Part shown: piece by piece, positions 1 to 10,718 of the stretch | How the letters are laid out: every line of letters begins with the position of its first letter | Position numbering within the stretch: position 1 is the first letter of the stretch | Assembly: GCF_001661345.1 (NCBI RefSeq) | Contig: NW_017962930.1 | Span: 1 to 64,000, forward strand | From: Ascoidea rubescens DSM 1968 | Taxonomy: Eukaryota > Ascomycota > Saccharomycetes > Ascoideales > Ascoideaceae | Length of the DNA: 64,000 bases | Direction of reading: 5' to 3' | Position numbers and translations under genes: made by a program | Notes under the pieces: model-generated | What the model was told of the DNA's origin: nothing | The model's database searches: none | The model's input: only the letters and a program-made list of their open reading frames with translations

Positions 1-330
1 TCTTCTTTGTCAATTCAGCAATCTTGGTTTCATAACCAACGGTGATCTTCTTAATTTCAGATTTGTCAGATGATGTGCTGATGGATCTGTCAGATTCGAT
101 CTTCTTGTTCAATTCAGAAATCTTTGATTCGTAGCTGCTGATGACTTTCTTGTACTCAGAAGTCTTAGTAATGTCAACCTTAGTGCTGGTCAATTCAGTG
201 ATCTTCTTGTTCAATTCAGAAATCTTTGATTCGTAGTTGATGGTGATTTTCTGGATCTCACTTTTGTCTTCGATACTGACGTTCTTGGTCAAGATGTCAA
301 TCTTCTTGGTCAATTCGGTGATTCTGGTAC
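1..330 (-). repeat. Coding repeat array, 102-bp (34-aa) unit
   Basis: A near-identical block around 101-139 recurs at 203-238, and related units lie on both sides, giving a period of about 102 bp. The unit encodes a coiled-coil segment containing YESKISELNKKI-like residues. The array continues past the left edge, so its copy number is unknown. Confidence 0.75.
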
Positions 331-3112
331 GATATTCTTTAATTTCATTATTTTTTGTAGTTTCTGTTTGTTGTTTTACTTGTTCAATTTCTTTTTTTAG
401 GGACATTATTTGTTGAGTGTATTCTTTTCTGATTGATTTAATTTTTGTATCGTGAGCATTGTTTATAATTACTAATGAATCTGCTCTTTTGATTGCATCT
501 GATAGTTCTTTTTCGTATTTTTGTTTCAAACGAGCGATTTCATTGTTTTTATTGACACTGTTATCTGAGCCATTTTTGGTGATTGATCTTGAATTGTTTT
601 CTAATAAATCTAATTTTGAAAGAAGGATTTTGTTTTCCTTTTTGTACTTTTGAAGATCGAGATTTGCTATTGTTAATTGTTCTTTTAATTGGATTAATTT
701 TGAGTTGTCTAATTTCTTTTCGTCAAAGTTTGATTTGAAGTCATCAATTTGTTTTGACAATTCGAAAATATGCTTTTTAAAATCAATTTGGGATTTGTTG
801 TCATCAATAGAAGGAGCTTTGCGGTTTTTGATGTTAATATTTTTAATGTGTTCATATAGGTATTTAAAGGAGTTGCGGCAATCGGATTGTAATTTTTGAA
901 GTTGTGTATTTTGAATTAGAGATTTATCAAGATTGAAATTTAAGATATTTGATAGAGTTGAAAAGTTTGAATTCTTTTCAAATTCTAGGTTAGGGTTTGT
1001 AATAAAAGTAATGGCGTTTATAATTTCAGTGAACCATTGAATCAAGATTGAAGAAGTATTTGAAGAAACTAGGGATTGGTGAATACATTCAGGATCTTTG
1101 TTTGAAATTATAAAGTCTTCGTAATGTTGTTTAATGGCTTTTGATTGAATTAATTTATAAGTTATTTCATTTTCAATGCTGGATATTGAAGATTTAGTCA
1201 AGTTTAACAATTCGATGACATCGAGAACGAGTCTTTGGGAGGCTTTGAATTCAAAGTTTAGAGAGTTTTGAACACAAGAATTTGAATTGCTGTCTTTTGA
1301 AGATTTTATTTGTTTGAATTGGTCGTTGATGAATTTTTCATCTTTGTTATCAATTAGCTTTTGAATAGTATCTTGTTGATTTTCGATTTTGGATTCAATT
1401 TGTTTCAAGTAGGAGATGTAGAAGTCGTTGGAAGAAAAAGAATTTAAAAAATCTGAATGAAGATTTGTGTTTGAGATTTGAGATAAAGTAGAGTTGTTTA
1501 ATGAAGAAGAGTTTTTTGAAGCGATAAAGTTTAGAGTATTTTTCAATTCATCAATTTCGATGTCACGAAGTAGGATATTTTTGTCAATAGAGTTTGACTG
1601 AATTTTAATGTTTTGGTCGAAATCATTTTTCTTTAAATTGGGGCTTAAGTAGGATTTCAAGCTAGATATTAGGGAGTTCTTAGTTGATAGATCCTTTTCT
1701 AGTTTAGAAATTTGATCAGACGTGGCTTGTAGTTTCTTTTGGAAGTTTGTTGTGACATTTGATAATTCGATTTTATGGAGGTCTTTTAGGGACTGAATGT
1801 TGTTGTTTAAAGAGGAGATGTGTTGATTTGACTGTTGAATAATTTTGTTTAAATCGTCGTTTAGTAATTTTTTTTGTTGGATTTCAAAGGATAGGTTTGA
1901 TAATTGGGCATTTAGTTGGTTAATTTGTAGGGTTAGGGAGTCGTTGTTTTTGGATAGTTGCTGACTTTTGTTGATTGCCTTTTCGAGGTAACCATTAATT
2001 TCGTCTTCAAAGACATAAGGTTTGTAATCTGAATCGTTGAAGGATGAGTTTAGAGTTGATAACTGCTGCGATTTGAGGAGGAAGTCGTCGTTGAGTTTGG
2101 ATAAGGAAGTTGATAAAGTGGCGATTTGTGCTTTTTGAGAATCTATTGAAGATTTCAAATTTGAGTTAAGCTGAGATTCGGATTGAAGAGAGTTCTTGAG
2201 ACTTGAAAGGATTAGGTATGTTGAGGATATGAGAGAATCAGAGGGCTCAGAGGACTCAAAGGAATCAGAGGAATCAGAAACAGCATTTGAGTTTGAGTTT
2301 GAGTTTGAGTTTGAGTTTGAGTTTGAGTTTGCTTTGAGATCTGAAATTAGCTTTTCGTTTTTGTCTATGTTGAGTTTTAAGTCATTTATCTTCAAAATGG
2401 AAGAGGTGAGTTTGGAAGAGGACTCTAACAATAGGGCATTTTTCTCGTTGATTTCGGCCTGGACGGAATTGATCTCGGATTTCAAAGCGGAAAGTTGGGT
2501 CGAGAGAGTATCCCTTTCGTGGTTCAAGGAGACGTGTCTTACCTCGGTAACGCCGAGGGTAGAGTTTGCTTCCGAGCCTGATTCCGAGTGGGAGATAAAG
2601 TCGTGTTTGGAGAGAGTGATGGGAGAGTCGATGTTGGAGGTGATTTGGTGGATGAACTTGAGATTGTGGGAGCTGTCGTTTTTGGTGCTGGGTTGGGAGA
2701 ACTTGGAGTCGTTGGTTGCAGATTTGTTGGACAACTTGGTTGAGTTTTGGTTGAGTTTGGACAATTTTTCAGTCAATTGCAACTTGTTCTTTTCCGAGGA
2801 CTTCAACTGGTCTTCGAGCAATTGGTTCGTCTTTTTGAAGGTGTCGTTTTCAAAGACTAGGTGATTGGACTTTTCTTGGATTTTTTTCAAGTCTTGAGCC
2901 AATTGAATAACCTGGGCATTTTTTTTCTTGATTGTCTCGTGTTTGGAAACAATCTGCGATTCGAGGTCATTGTTGGCCTTTTGGATTTGTTGGGTGATTT
3001 CGTTTTTGAGCTCTTTGGATAGTTTTTTGGAAGAGTGGGAGTAGTAGCTACTGTCCATTATCTTTGTGAAAACAAAGGTGAAAACTGCAGAACCTAGGAT
3101 TTCAGCCATCAT
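1..3112 (-). CDS. Long coiled-coil protein, N-terminal part (runs off left edge)
   Basis: The minus strand is open from ATG at 3112 (a second ATG at 3109, another in-frame ATG at 3058) to the window edge, about 1,037 codons without a stop. The protein starts with a short hydrophobic stretch (MMAEILGSAVFTFVF) and then becomes a nearly continuous heptad-rich coiled coil, rich in Lys, Ser, Asn, Gln, Leu and Ile. There is a Ser-Asn dipeptide run near residue 270 and a Ser/Asp/Glu-rich patch after it. The last 110 visible residues form 34-residue repeats of the type YESKISELNKKI. This could be a tether, spindle-pole or cortical anchor protein of the Uso1/Num1/Imh1 kind, but I see no diagnostic domain, and the C-terminus that would decide lies outside the window. 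The start at 3112 is preferred because it is the first in-frame ATG after the TATA-bearing promoter. Confidence 0.85.
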   Translation of the reverse strand, partial: MMAEILGSAVFTFVFTKIMDSSYYSHSSKKLSKELKNEITQQIQKANNDLESQIVSKHETIKKKNAQVIQLAQDLKKIQEKSNHLVFENDTFKKTNQLLEDQLKSSEKNKLQLTEKLSKLNQNSTKLSNKSATNDSKFSQPSTKNDSSHNLKFIHQITSNIDSPITLSKHDFISHSESGSEANSTLGVTEVRHVSLNHERDTLSTQLSALKSEINSVQAEINEKNALLLESSSKLTSSILKINDLKLNIDKNEKLISDLKANSNSNSNSNSNSNSNAVSDSSDSFESSEPSDSLISSTYLILSSLKNSLQSESQLNSNLKSSIDSQKAQIATLSTSLSKLNDDFLLKSQQLSTLNSSFNDSDYKPYVFEDEINGYLEKAINKSQQLSKNNDSLTLQINQLNAQLSNLSFEIQQKKLLNDDLNKIIQQSNQHISSLNNNIQSLKDLHKIELSNVTTNFQKKLQATSDQISKLEKDLSTKNSLISSLKSYLSPNLKKNDFDQNIKIQSNSIDKNILLRDIEIDELKNTLNFIASKNSSSLNNSTLSQISNTNLHSDFLNSFSSNDFYISYLKQIESKIENQQDTIQKLIDNKDEKFINDQFKQIKSSKDSNSNSCVQNSLNFEFKASQRLVLDVIELLNLTKSSISSIENEITYKLIQSKAIKQHYEDFIISNKDPECIHQSLVSSNTSSILIQWFTEIINAITFITNPNLEFEKNSNFSTLSNILNFNLDKSLIQNTQLQKLQSDCRNSFKYLYEHIKNINIKNRKAPSIDDNKSQIDFKKHIFELSKQIDDFKSNFDEKKLDNSKLIQLKEQLTIANLDLQKYKKENKILLSKLDLLENNSRSITKNGSDNSVNKNNEIARLKQKYEKELSDAIKRADSLVIINNAHDTKIKSIRKEYTQQIMSLKKEIEQVKQQTETTKNNEIKEYRTRITELTKKIDILTKNVSIEDKSEIQKITINYESKISELNKKITELTSTKVDITKTSEYKKVISSYESKISELNKKIESDRSISTSSDKSEIKKITVGYETKIAELTKK

Positions 3113-3397
3113 TACTTGGTTCTTGGGGATTGAGCAGGGAACCTAAAGAATTGGATTAGGGTAATTTGGCTAAAGATATAAACAAATATAGGGATGGGAA
3201 TATCGAATTGAGACAAACTGAATTCAATTAAGTCGAATATGAATAATAAATTAGATTAGTTAGGGGATAAACTGTTTTTTTGGATAGGTTTTGTTTTTTT
3301 TTGGGAGGGAGGGTCTTTTGAGGAGACAATAGAGCTGGTACAGCAAAAGTGGTGTGCAGAGAAAGAGAGAAAAGTGAGCAAGAGAGAAAACAGTGGT

Positions 3398-3405
3398 CTT
3401 TTATA
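3398..3405 (-). promoter_or_regulatory. TATA box for the coiled-coil gene
   Basis: On the minus strand this reads TATAAAAG, about 290 bp upstream of the ATG at 3112. A pyrimidine-rich leader (on that strand) follows it and the GC-rich island precedes it. The position suits a yeast core promoter with a long leader. Confidence 0.5.
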
Positions 3406-4642
3406 GCAGTGGAAAGTGTGGTGCCTCTGGAGACAAATTGCATCTATTTTCTGGGTAGAACCAGCTTTTTTCTGCAGACTGGAAAGGAAGCACCTCCAAT
3501 TGGGGCCAATTGGGTTTGGAATAGGCTGCCCCAGCTCCAGCATCACTTCCCCAGTATTTTCTCCTGCTGCGTGGTGAGAAATACTTCGGACCTTACGCAC
3601 CAACCGCACGGATCATGCACACACGTTCACACCTATTTCTGCACGTGCTGTGGAGGTGGGTTGCTTTCTATCTTGCTCAGCATCCAGACCTCAGCACGGG
3701 TGCTCCTTCCCCATACGCGCAGGGCCTGCGGCCAGGTAACTTCTCCCTTGCCGCACCGAAGCAGGCCGTCGCTAAGGAGACCCGAGGCTTCCGGATTGTG
3801 TTTCATTCCGAGAGATTCAAGCGCTTTGCTGCCACATACAACAGCGACTGCTGATTGGTGGTTGTTAACTGGAGGCCGCAGCAACCAGAGTTTTGTTGCA
3901 TTGTGCTGCGCTGGAAAAGACTCCTGTCTTCTGGCTTTTATTTGTGACTTTCTCTTTTCGAGCAGCCTCATCCCGCCATAGCTTGCCCCATTGAGACTCA
4001 ACCCAGAGCAGCATCGCAACAGCCAAAACATGCCTCTGTGTAAGATGAGATATGAGTAGATGCTGATGATAGATACATATAGACAGTTAGAAAATAGCCT
4101 TATTTAGACTTTTTCACTCTTTTGTGGCCAGTTTGACGCAGCTCGGCTATCGTTTCTAAGCTGGCCACAAGCCAAACTCACCTTCCTCATGATTCAAGCC
4201 TCAAGATGGGTTTTCATAAGTAATTTTGGTTTCTTTTACATCTCGCCCAACCTGAATCTGAAACTCTGTTGTCATAGGCATGAGGATTTAACTTTCAAAC
4301 CAACTTTCTCAAGTGTCACTTTTTTAGTTTTACTTTCAACAATTACCTTTTTACCTTTTTACTTTATTGTCCCAGTGTATTTGTTTCTTTATTTGCTCGT
4401 TTTTCTTGCTCGAAATTTTATTCAGCTCTTGTCTTAAATAAAATCATTCCGATTTTTGTCTCTTATGTTAAATTCCACTACCCAATAATTCAAATTTCAC
4501 AGTACCTTATACAATTTCTTTTTACATTGGCTTTATCTCACTTGGTATCCATTATTTCATATTGATTTCATATTTTATTATATATCTCTCATATCTCATA
4601 TATAACCATGAAATAACTATTTAATACCCATTACTTAATTTT

Positions 4643-4705
4643 TGCATGCCACTTGCATACCATTTGTATGCAATTTGCATCTCATTTGCATCCCATTTAC
4701 ATGCT
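4643..4705. repeat. Six imperfect 10-11 bp repeats in the CSE1 3' flank
   Basis: The plus strand shows six consecutive units related to TTGCATNCCA / TTTGCATCTCA. On the CSE1 transcript strand each reads roughly ATGCAAATG. They start about 80 nt beyond the CSE1 stop and lie next to a hairpin, so they are probably in the 3' UTR or terminator area. Confidence 0.6.
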
Positions 4706-4719
4706 TACTAACTCAATTC

Positions 4720-4763
4720 TTAGAATAGAATGGAATATTCTCTTCTATGCTATTCTATTCTAA
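4720..4763 (-). terminator. Perfect 12-bp inverted repeat just after CSE1
   Basis: TTAGAATAGAAT at 4720-4731 is the exact reverse complement of ATTCTATTCTAA at 4752-4763. A further G-U and a G-C pair can extend the stem inward, leaving a loop of about 16 nt. It begins 21 nt beyond the CSE1 stop codon on the transcribed strand. A role in 3'-end formation or mRNA stability is inferred from position only. Confidence 0.45.
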
Positions 4764-4784
4764 TAATTATTAAAATCTTATTCC

Positions 4785-5341
4785 CTAATAATTCATATTG
4801 CCACTATTCAAAATTCTTTGGGACTCCATAGACAATTTGGGAACAACTTGTGAATAAATGAAATTCCCACTATTATCATCAAGTCTTTTCAATGTCTTGA
4901 TAATAAAAAAAACAGCTCCGTTTGTATTATTAATCTCAGGGACTGGGTCGACCCTCTTATTCCCAACAATAACCAACTTGGAAAAACTAGAACCAAATAC
5001 ATATTCTGATATATCAATTTCGTTACTCATCCTATTTTCATTATTTTCACCCAATTTGTTGAACTCAGACTTATACCCAATATCAATCAACTTATCCAAT
5101 GTCTTTATAAAAAACTTGTTGTATTTTCCTTCAATAAATTCCGCATTTTTGCAAATTAACTTAATTATCCCAACCAAAATAATCTTTCGTTCCTTTAAGT
5201 TATTTGTGATATTAACCAATGATTTAAAAATAAACGCTTCGTAAATATTCCCAAACAATCCATCTTGAATTTGATCAATAAATTTAATTACAAATTTTCC
5301 TCCTAATACATTTACTTTTTTCAACTTATTTCTCTTTCCAA

Positions 5342-5416
<75 letters not shown>

Positions 5417-7985
5417 CATTATTATTATTATCATTATTATTATTATTAATATCATTTCCATTTCCATTCTTTACTTGTGCGCTTCCTTTCTCTTGCCCGT
5501 ATTCATTTTCATAATCTTCATCATATATACTCAAAGTGGCCAAAAATAAAACAAATCTCTTAACATATTGCTCAGTTTTCCCATTTTGTAATCGAGTCAA
5601 CAAAATTCTTGCAATCTCCTCAATATATGGTTGCAATCTATTCAACTTAATATGAAGTAAAATACTCTCCAAAATATCAAACCCATATTTATCATTGACC
5701 ACCGACGAAATCAATTTTTGAAACACTCCCAATAATCCAACTAAATTATCATCAAACACATTTCCATCAACTTCAATAATATCAACAATGAGTCTGGAAA
5801 TTGCTGGAATATTTCCTCGGTATTCCCAAATGCTTGGTGACAATATTGGTTTGATAAGATTTCTATAATAGTTTGGCAACTCTTTATCATAACTACCATC
5901 ATCCGAATATAACTCCAACAATTGGCACAAAATTTGAAATACATACGGAATAAACTCAAACACTTCTCTTCCCAATAATGTTAAAAACTTGGGTATAATT
6001 AAATCCATAAACTTTCCTATTTTTTCTTTATATTGCCCACAATTTCGTAATATAACTGCCGCTATTGCTTCAAATGAATAATGTGTAAACTTAGGATTCG
6101 ATGGATTAGTTCCAATTATCTCAATGATACTTATTAGTTGATTTAATATCATATTAACATATTCCTCATTATTTGAAAAATTATCTTCACAAACCAATAA
6201 CACCCTCATTAAACATTTCATTAAATACTCGTTTTCTGCCAATTTTTCGGGTGTGAAATAATTCTTCAATATTAATGTAAATAAATTGTTTATCAACTCT
6301 TCTCCAATTGGTTTGATATCATTTTTACTGAAAATTGGTTCATCGTTTCCATTATTACCAGCACCACTGGCAATATTATTGTTGATATTGTTATTTATTG
6401 ATGAGGTTCTTAACGATAAAATTTTCTCAATTGTAATTGCCGTGTATGAGTAAACAATATAATTTTCATCTAGTAAAAGTTTGGTTAATATTGGAAAGAT
6501 TTCAATAAATTGTTGTTTTGTTAATTGATTTCTAAACAAGTAAATGTATTTAACTGCATCAACTTTTAAAATTGGATGACAGTTAGTTGATGTTAAATCC
6601 GATGCAATATTATCTGAAAAAAATTGAACAATATCAACCAATAAGTTTGTTGAGGTTATTCCAACATTTGTAATTGATCCCTTTGCGGCTAACGAAATGA
6701 ATAGATTATTAGCTGTATCCTTTTGTTTCCAGTTATTAATTGGATCTTGCGAATATTGCAATAAAAATTGATTGATGAATTTTAATACAATTTCAGTTAT
6801 CTTAGTTTCGTCTTTATCTTTCAACTCTCTTAAGAAATCAATAGACGATCTTCTTCTAGTATCTGAATCAGACCCTTCTAAATCCCTTCTAATGTATTCA
6901 ATTGGATCATCTTCAAATAACTCTTCATCGTATTCTCGAAGAGTAATATTAGGTAAAATAATTTGAAACAATATTTCATTTAATGCTTGGTCAGTACTGA
7001 ATACTTTATTATATAAAGACGAGATTTTAATAACTGATGTTAAAAATGACAAACATTTTGATGTCAATAAATCAAACTTTTCATCTAGTGTCAATTTTGT
7101 AGTTAAAAGTGAATAAACAATCTCAGTAAATGCTTGGATGCGAGATTTCTTGAAAACATCTTGATATCTGCTGACATATAGTTGAATCAAATCAACGATT
7201 GACGATTTTATTTTGAGTAAAGTTTCTTCATTATTATAATTATCAGCACTAATCTCCAATTTGAGATACTTAAGTAATAAATTCATACCAACATTAATAT
7301 TGTCTTCAAAAAACTCAGGAATGTCTTGACAATTGAAATCGTAATAAACTTTAACAATCAAAAGTAGATTTTGTAATAAAATATTGGAATCAGGAGTCAA
7401 ATCAATCAATCTATCAGTATTGACAAATAATTCTAAAAAGGGCTGGGAAAATTTTTCTATAACCAATTTGATCTCAAGAAACAAGTCATCAGATCTAAAT
7501 AATGGCCGCCATTTTTTAAAGATTGAGTGAGCAACAATTAAAACACCATTAACAATATTGGGATCGTTGCCATTGTTAACTAAATTGGAAACCAAATCAT
7601 CAATTAAATTGGTCCAGTTTTGAGGAAAGTCAGAATCAGCGATGATGGAGATTGAATCAGCAATTTGCAATTGCAAATTTTTAAAGGATGTCAAGTTGAT
7701 CATTAAACCAACGATTTTGGACTTGATTAGTTGAACCTGGTTCACGTCTAGCTTGTAGTTGCCATTTTCATCAATCCATTTTCTCTTGATAAAGTTTTTG
7801 AAAAACAATGAAGCAGCCAATCTGGTGTTAAGACCTAGAGCAGCATTTTCCACAATCTCCAAAAGAATAATGGCAAAACTGGGAATGGAGGTCTCCAACG
7901 ACTTCAAGGACCTCTCAGACTGGTTGGCGGTGGCAGGATTGAGAGACAGGTTAAGAAGAGAAACAATAGTTTGAACATCGGCCAT
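4785..7985 (-). CDS. CSE1: Cse1/CAS, exportin for importin-alpha
   Basis: This 1,066-aa protein begins MADVQTIVSLLNLSLNP and has the Cse1 N-terminal layout: an importin-beta N-terminal region with NTRLAASLFFKNFIKRKW near residues 53-70, followed by HEAT repeats throughout. Cse1 is a Ran-GTP-dependent exportin that returns importin-alpha (Srp1) to the cytoplasm. The S. cerevisiae protein is about 960 aa; the extra length here is mostly an asparagine tract (roughly residues 846-885) between HEAT repeats. The C-terminus (NNTNGAVFFIIKTLKRLDD and the following SQVVPKLSMESQRIL) agrees with the family. The start is the first ATG, and the neighbouring ceramide glucosyltransferase is divergent, sharing 293 bp of promoter. 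Confidence 0.93.
5343..5449 (-). repeat. (AAT)n trinucleotide repeat encoding poly-Asn in CSE1
   Basis: An almost pure ATT repeat on the plus strand (AAT on the coding strand) is interrupted by a few ATC triplets that encode Asp. It keeps the reading frame and is likely to vary in length between strains. Confidence 0.85.
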
Positions 7986-8278
7986 GTTGAACTATAGGTG
8001 TCTTGTGCAGCTGGATAACAACGTAGAATAGCAAAGGAAGAGGAAGCTGGTGAAGAGGAGTTCACTGTCTGTGTTGTTTTCGCCCACTGAAAAATTCTGT
8101 AAACAAACATCCGAGCCCTGATCCAGCTTAGGGCTCTAACCGGCTGGATCAGAATCAAATCTCAAATCTCAAATCTCGCACTTTTAAACCATCCCAGTTT
8201 TGAGATCTCAAGTCTCTGTTATACTCACCAATCTTGACAGAACAACTTGAAGCACCAAGCCATACGCTGCTAGGAAAC

Positions 8279-9769
8279 ATGGCGCTGTCTCCAAACGACT
8301 CTGGCTACTCTGTGTTGGTAATTGCCTTCGCTGTGGTTGTTTTTGTATGGTATCTTGCGGTTTTGACGTTAGCCTACTCTGGTGTTTTTGAGATATTTAC
8401 CACCTTCAGGCAGATCAAGAAAATACCAGCTGTGACAGACCCAGAACTGCTTGCTGGAGTCACAATAATACGTCCCTTGAAAGGAATCGACACTGAGATC
8501 GTTCATTGCCTCGAATCATCTTTTTTGCAAACCTACCCTTCGAACAAGTTTGAAATCATCTTTTGCGTTGAATCCTCCAATGATCCTGTCATCTCCATAG
8601 TGCAAGAATTGATCAAAAAGTATCCGAAGATTGTGTCTCGACTTTTGATTGGAGATTCGAGCCATCCTGATCATTTTGGGCCCAATCCGAAGATCAATAA
8701 TCTTGCTAAGGGGTTTTTAAAGGCCAAATTTGACATCATATGGGTCATGGATTCAAATGTGTGGGCATCTAATGGCTGTTTAATGAGATCTGTTCTCTCA
8801 TTTTCGAAAAAAAATAACAAAGTAAAAGTGGTCCATCATCTTCCGTTGGGCATTTCTTTTATTTCGAAATCAAGCAATGATTTAGGATCGAAATCTGATG
8901 AAATGTTTTTAAAGACTTCTCATGCAAAGTTCTATGCTGGTTTTGATAAAGTCTCGGTGGCGCCATGTGTCAATGGGAAATCAAATCTATATAGAAAGAG
9001 TGATATCGATTTAGCTGTTCAAAACATTGGAATGGGCCACATTCCTTCGACAAATGGTCAATCTGGAGACTTGAAAGCTGATGCTGCTTATTATTCTCAG
9101 TTTCCTGGTTATGGTATCAGATACTTTTCCAAATTCATTGGAGAAGATAACATGATTGCGATAGCATTATGGAATATCCATGGTAGAACTGCTTTCTCGG
9201 GGGATTGTGTCATACAGCCTTTGGAAAATTTCTCGTTATCTGCATTTTCCAGTTTGAAAAAATATTGCATACGCAGAGCAAGATGGCTCAGAGTTCGTAA
9301 ATATATGGTTTTGGCTGCCACCTTGTTAGAACCAACCACTGAATGCTTTGTGAGTGGTATTGGTGCATCCTTCTCAGTCGCTGTTTTGTTTTTGAAGTCA
9401 AATTATCTTTTCTCATACACTTATTTTTGTTGTCATATTTTTTTTTGGATTTTAACCGACTATTTTCAATTTCATATATTGCTAAAATACTCTGGAGCAG
9501 ATGATCCTCGTTATTCACAGGAAATCCCATTTTTTGTCAGTAATAATTATAATGGATTTTCCACTGATGATTACAATCCAGTTTTAAGTAGTCAATCATC
9601 TCACTATAGAAATCTAAAACAATGGTTGCCTATATGGCTATTAAGAGAAACTTTGGCATTGCCAATTTGGATATATGCAATGTGTGGTCAATCAATTGAT
9701 TGGAGAGGAAGACCATTCAGAATAAGAAGTGATTTAACTGCTGAAGAAATAATTAAGCAAAATTTATGA
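8279..9769 (+). CDS. HSX11: Ceramide glucosyltransferase (GT21)
   Basis: This 496-aa enzyme should transfer glucose from UDP-glucose to ceramide, making glucosylceramide in Golgi/ER membranes. It has an N-terminal membrane segment (about residues 10-38), then the GT21 domain. That domain includes GVTIIRPLKGID near residue 60, VMDSNVWAS near 155, ADAAYYSQFPGYG near 265, and the RRARW form of the (Q/R)xxRW signature near 340. Hydrophobic segments at about 365-400 and near the C-terminus complete the usual topology. ATG at 8279 is chosen because upstream in-frame sequence lacks an ATG. S. cerevisiae has no counterpart that I know of, whereas C. albicans (HSX11) and Komagataella do. The symbol is by analogy with Candida. 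Confidence 0.88.
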   Translation: MALSPNDSGYSVLVIAFAVVVFVWYLAVLTLAYSGVFEIFTTFRQIKKIPAVTDPELLAGVTIIRPLKGIDTEIVHCLESSFLQTYPSNKFEIIFCVESSNDPVISIVQELIKKYPKIVSRLLIGDSSHPDHFGPNPKINNLAKGFLKAKFDIIWVMDSNVWASNGCLMRSVLSFSKKNNKVKVVHHLPLGISFISKSSNDLGSKSDEMFLKTSHAKFYAGFDKVSVAPCVNGKSNLYRKSDIDLAVQNIGMGHIPSTNGQSGDLKADAAYYSQFPGYGIRYFSKFIGEDNMIAIALWNIHGRTAFSGDCVIQPLENFSLSAFSSLKKYCIRRARWLRVRKYMVLAATLLEPTTECFVSGIGASFSVAVLFLKSNYLFSYTYFCCHIFFWILTDYFQFHILLKYSGADDPRYSQEIPFFVSNNYNGFSTDDYNPVLSSQSSHYRNLKQWLPIWLLRETLALPIWIYAMCGQSIDWRGRPFRIRSDLTAEEIIKQNL

Positions 9770-9974
9770 AAAAAAAAAAATTGAAAATTGAAAAAAAACA
9801 AACGTATTTCTGTTTTTAATTGCTTTGCATTTGTTTTTTTGTTTTTTTTGTTTTCAAATAAAAACAAAAAGATCAGACCATCTCGGATCTGATTTATATA
9901 TGATATATAGCTTAGTCTACAATTAGCATAATAGCTCTATATTCAAGGCTATTAATCATGCTTGTTTCAATGGA

Positions 9975-10644
9975 TTACGATTTTACTTTTACTTGGCCAA
10001 TGTCAGCTAGCACCCAAAACCCAAATGTATTTTCGGGAAATCGATCCTTTTTGTTATTGTCATACTCAACGCTGGAATTTAAATCTGAGATGGTTTTTTT
10101 AATAACTTTGATGCTAACAAATATTGGCACTTTCAATGGATAATTGTATTGGCTAAAGTTGGACAAATGTATGTCTAATGGAATACAGCACCAATTATCA
10201 CCACTATCAAAGGGCATATTATTAGATGTAAAAAATTCAAATTCATCTTTATCTGGCGATGAGGATGAAGAGAAAAAAGAGTTTTGTGGAAATTTCTTAG
10301 AAAGACTTGTGTCATTGTCATTGGTTGCTTTTGGAGCCAAGTTTTTTTCATCTTCGTTTAGTGGCAAGACTGGAGTATCTGGGGTTTTTAGCAAAAATTC
10401 CCTTTTGGTGCCTAAAGATGAATCAGAGATTGGGCTCAAAGATAAATCATCCAATTCTTGAAGTTTTTTTCTTTTAATTTTTCTATTAGACAATTCCAAA
10501 ATTGATAATTTGGATGATTTTGAATTTAATTCTAAAGATGGAATTCCTTTTATGAAGTTTTCTATCTTATTCAATTTATGTAAAATCTTAGAACTATCGT
10601 CATTTAAATCGTCATTATTTTCCAAAAAAGTATTGTCATTAAGA

Positions 10645-10718
<74 letters not shown>

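Larger units (their letters stand above)
3113..4784. other. Long intergenic region with GC-rich island (about 3480-4030)
   Basis: This lies between the coiled-coil gene, which starts leftward at 3112, and the 3' end of CSE1. It has three parts: an A/G-rich strip at 3300-3400, which is C/T-rich on the coiled-coil gene's strand; a clearly GC-richer island at about 3480-4030 with one CACGTG at 3642-3647; and an AT-rich part at 4100-4784 containing short repeats and a hairpin. Overlapping ORFs on both strands in the island show no family resemblance. I read the region as promoter plus the CSE1 3' flank and found no tRNA or other RNA gene. Confidence 0.6.

Noticed and set aside
2196-2864. 222-aa ORF opposite the coiled-coil gene
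   Set aside because: It is the antisense shadow of the Ser/Asn/Glu-rich coding strand; FEFEFE and SEDSKESEES runs mirror the repeats of the real gene.
3349-4031. Overlapping ORFs of 210 aa (+) and 132 aa (-) in the GC-rich island
   Set aside because: Open frames on both strands at once are a by-product of the higher GC content; no domain, no family resemblance and a promoter-like position.
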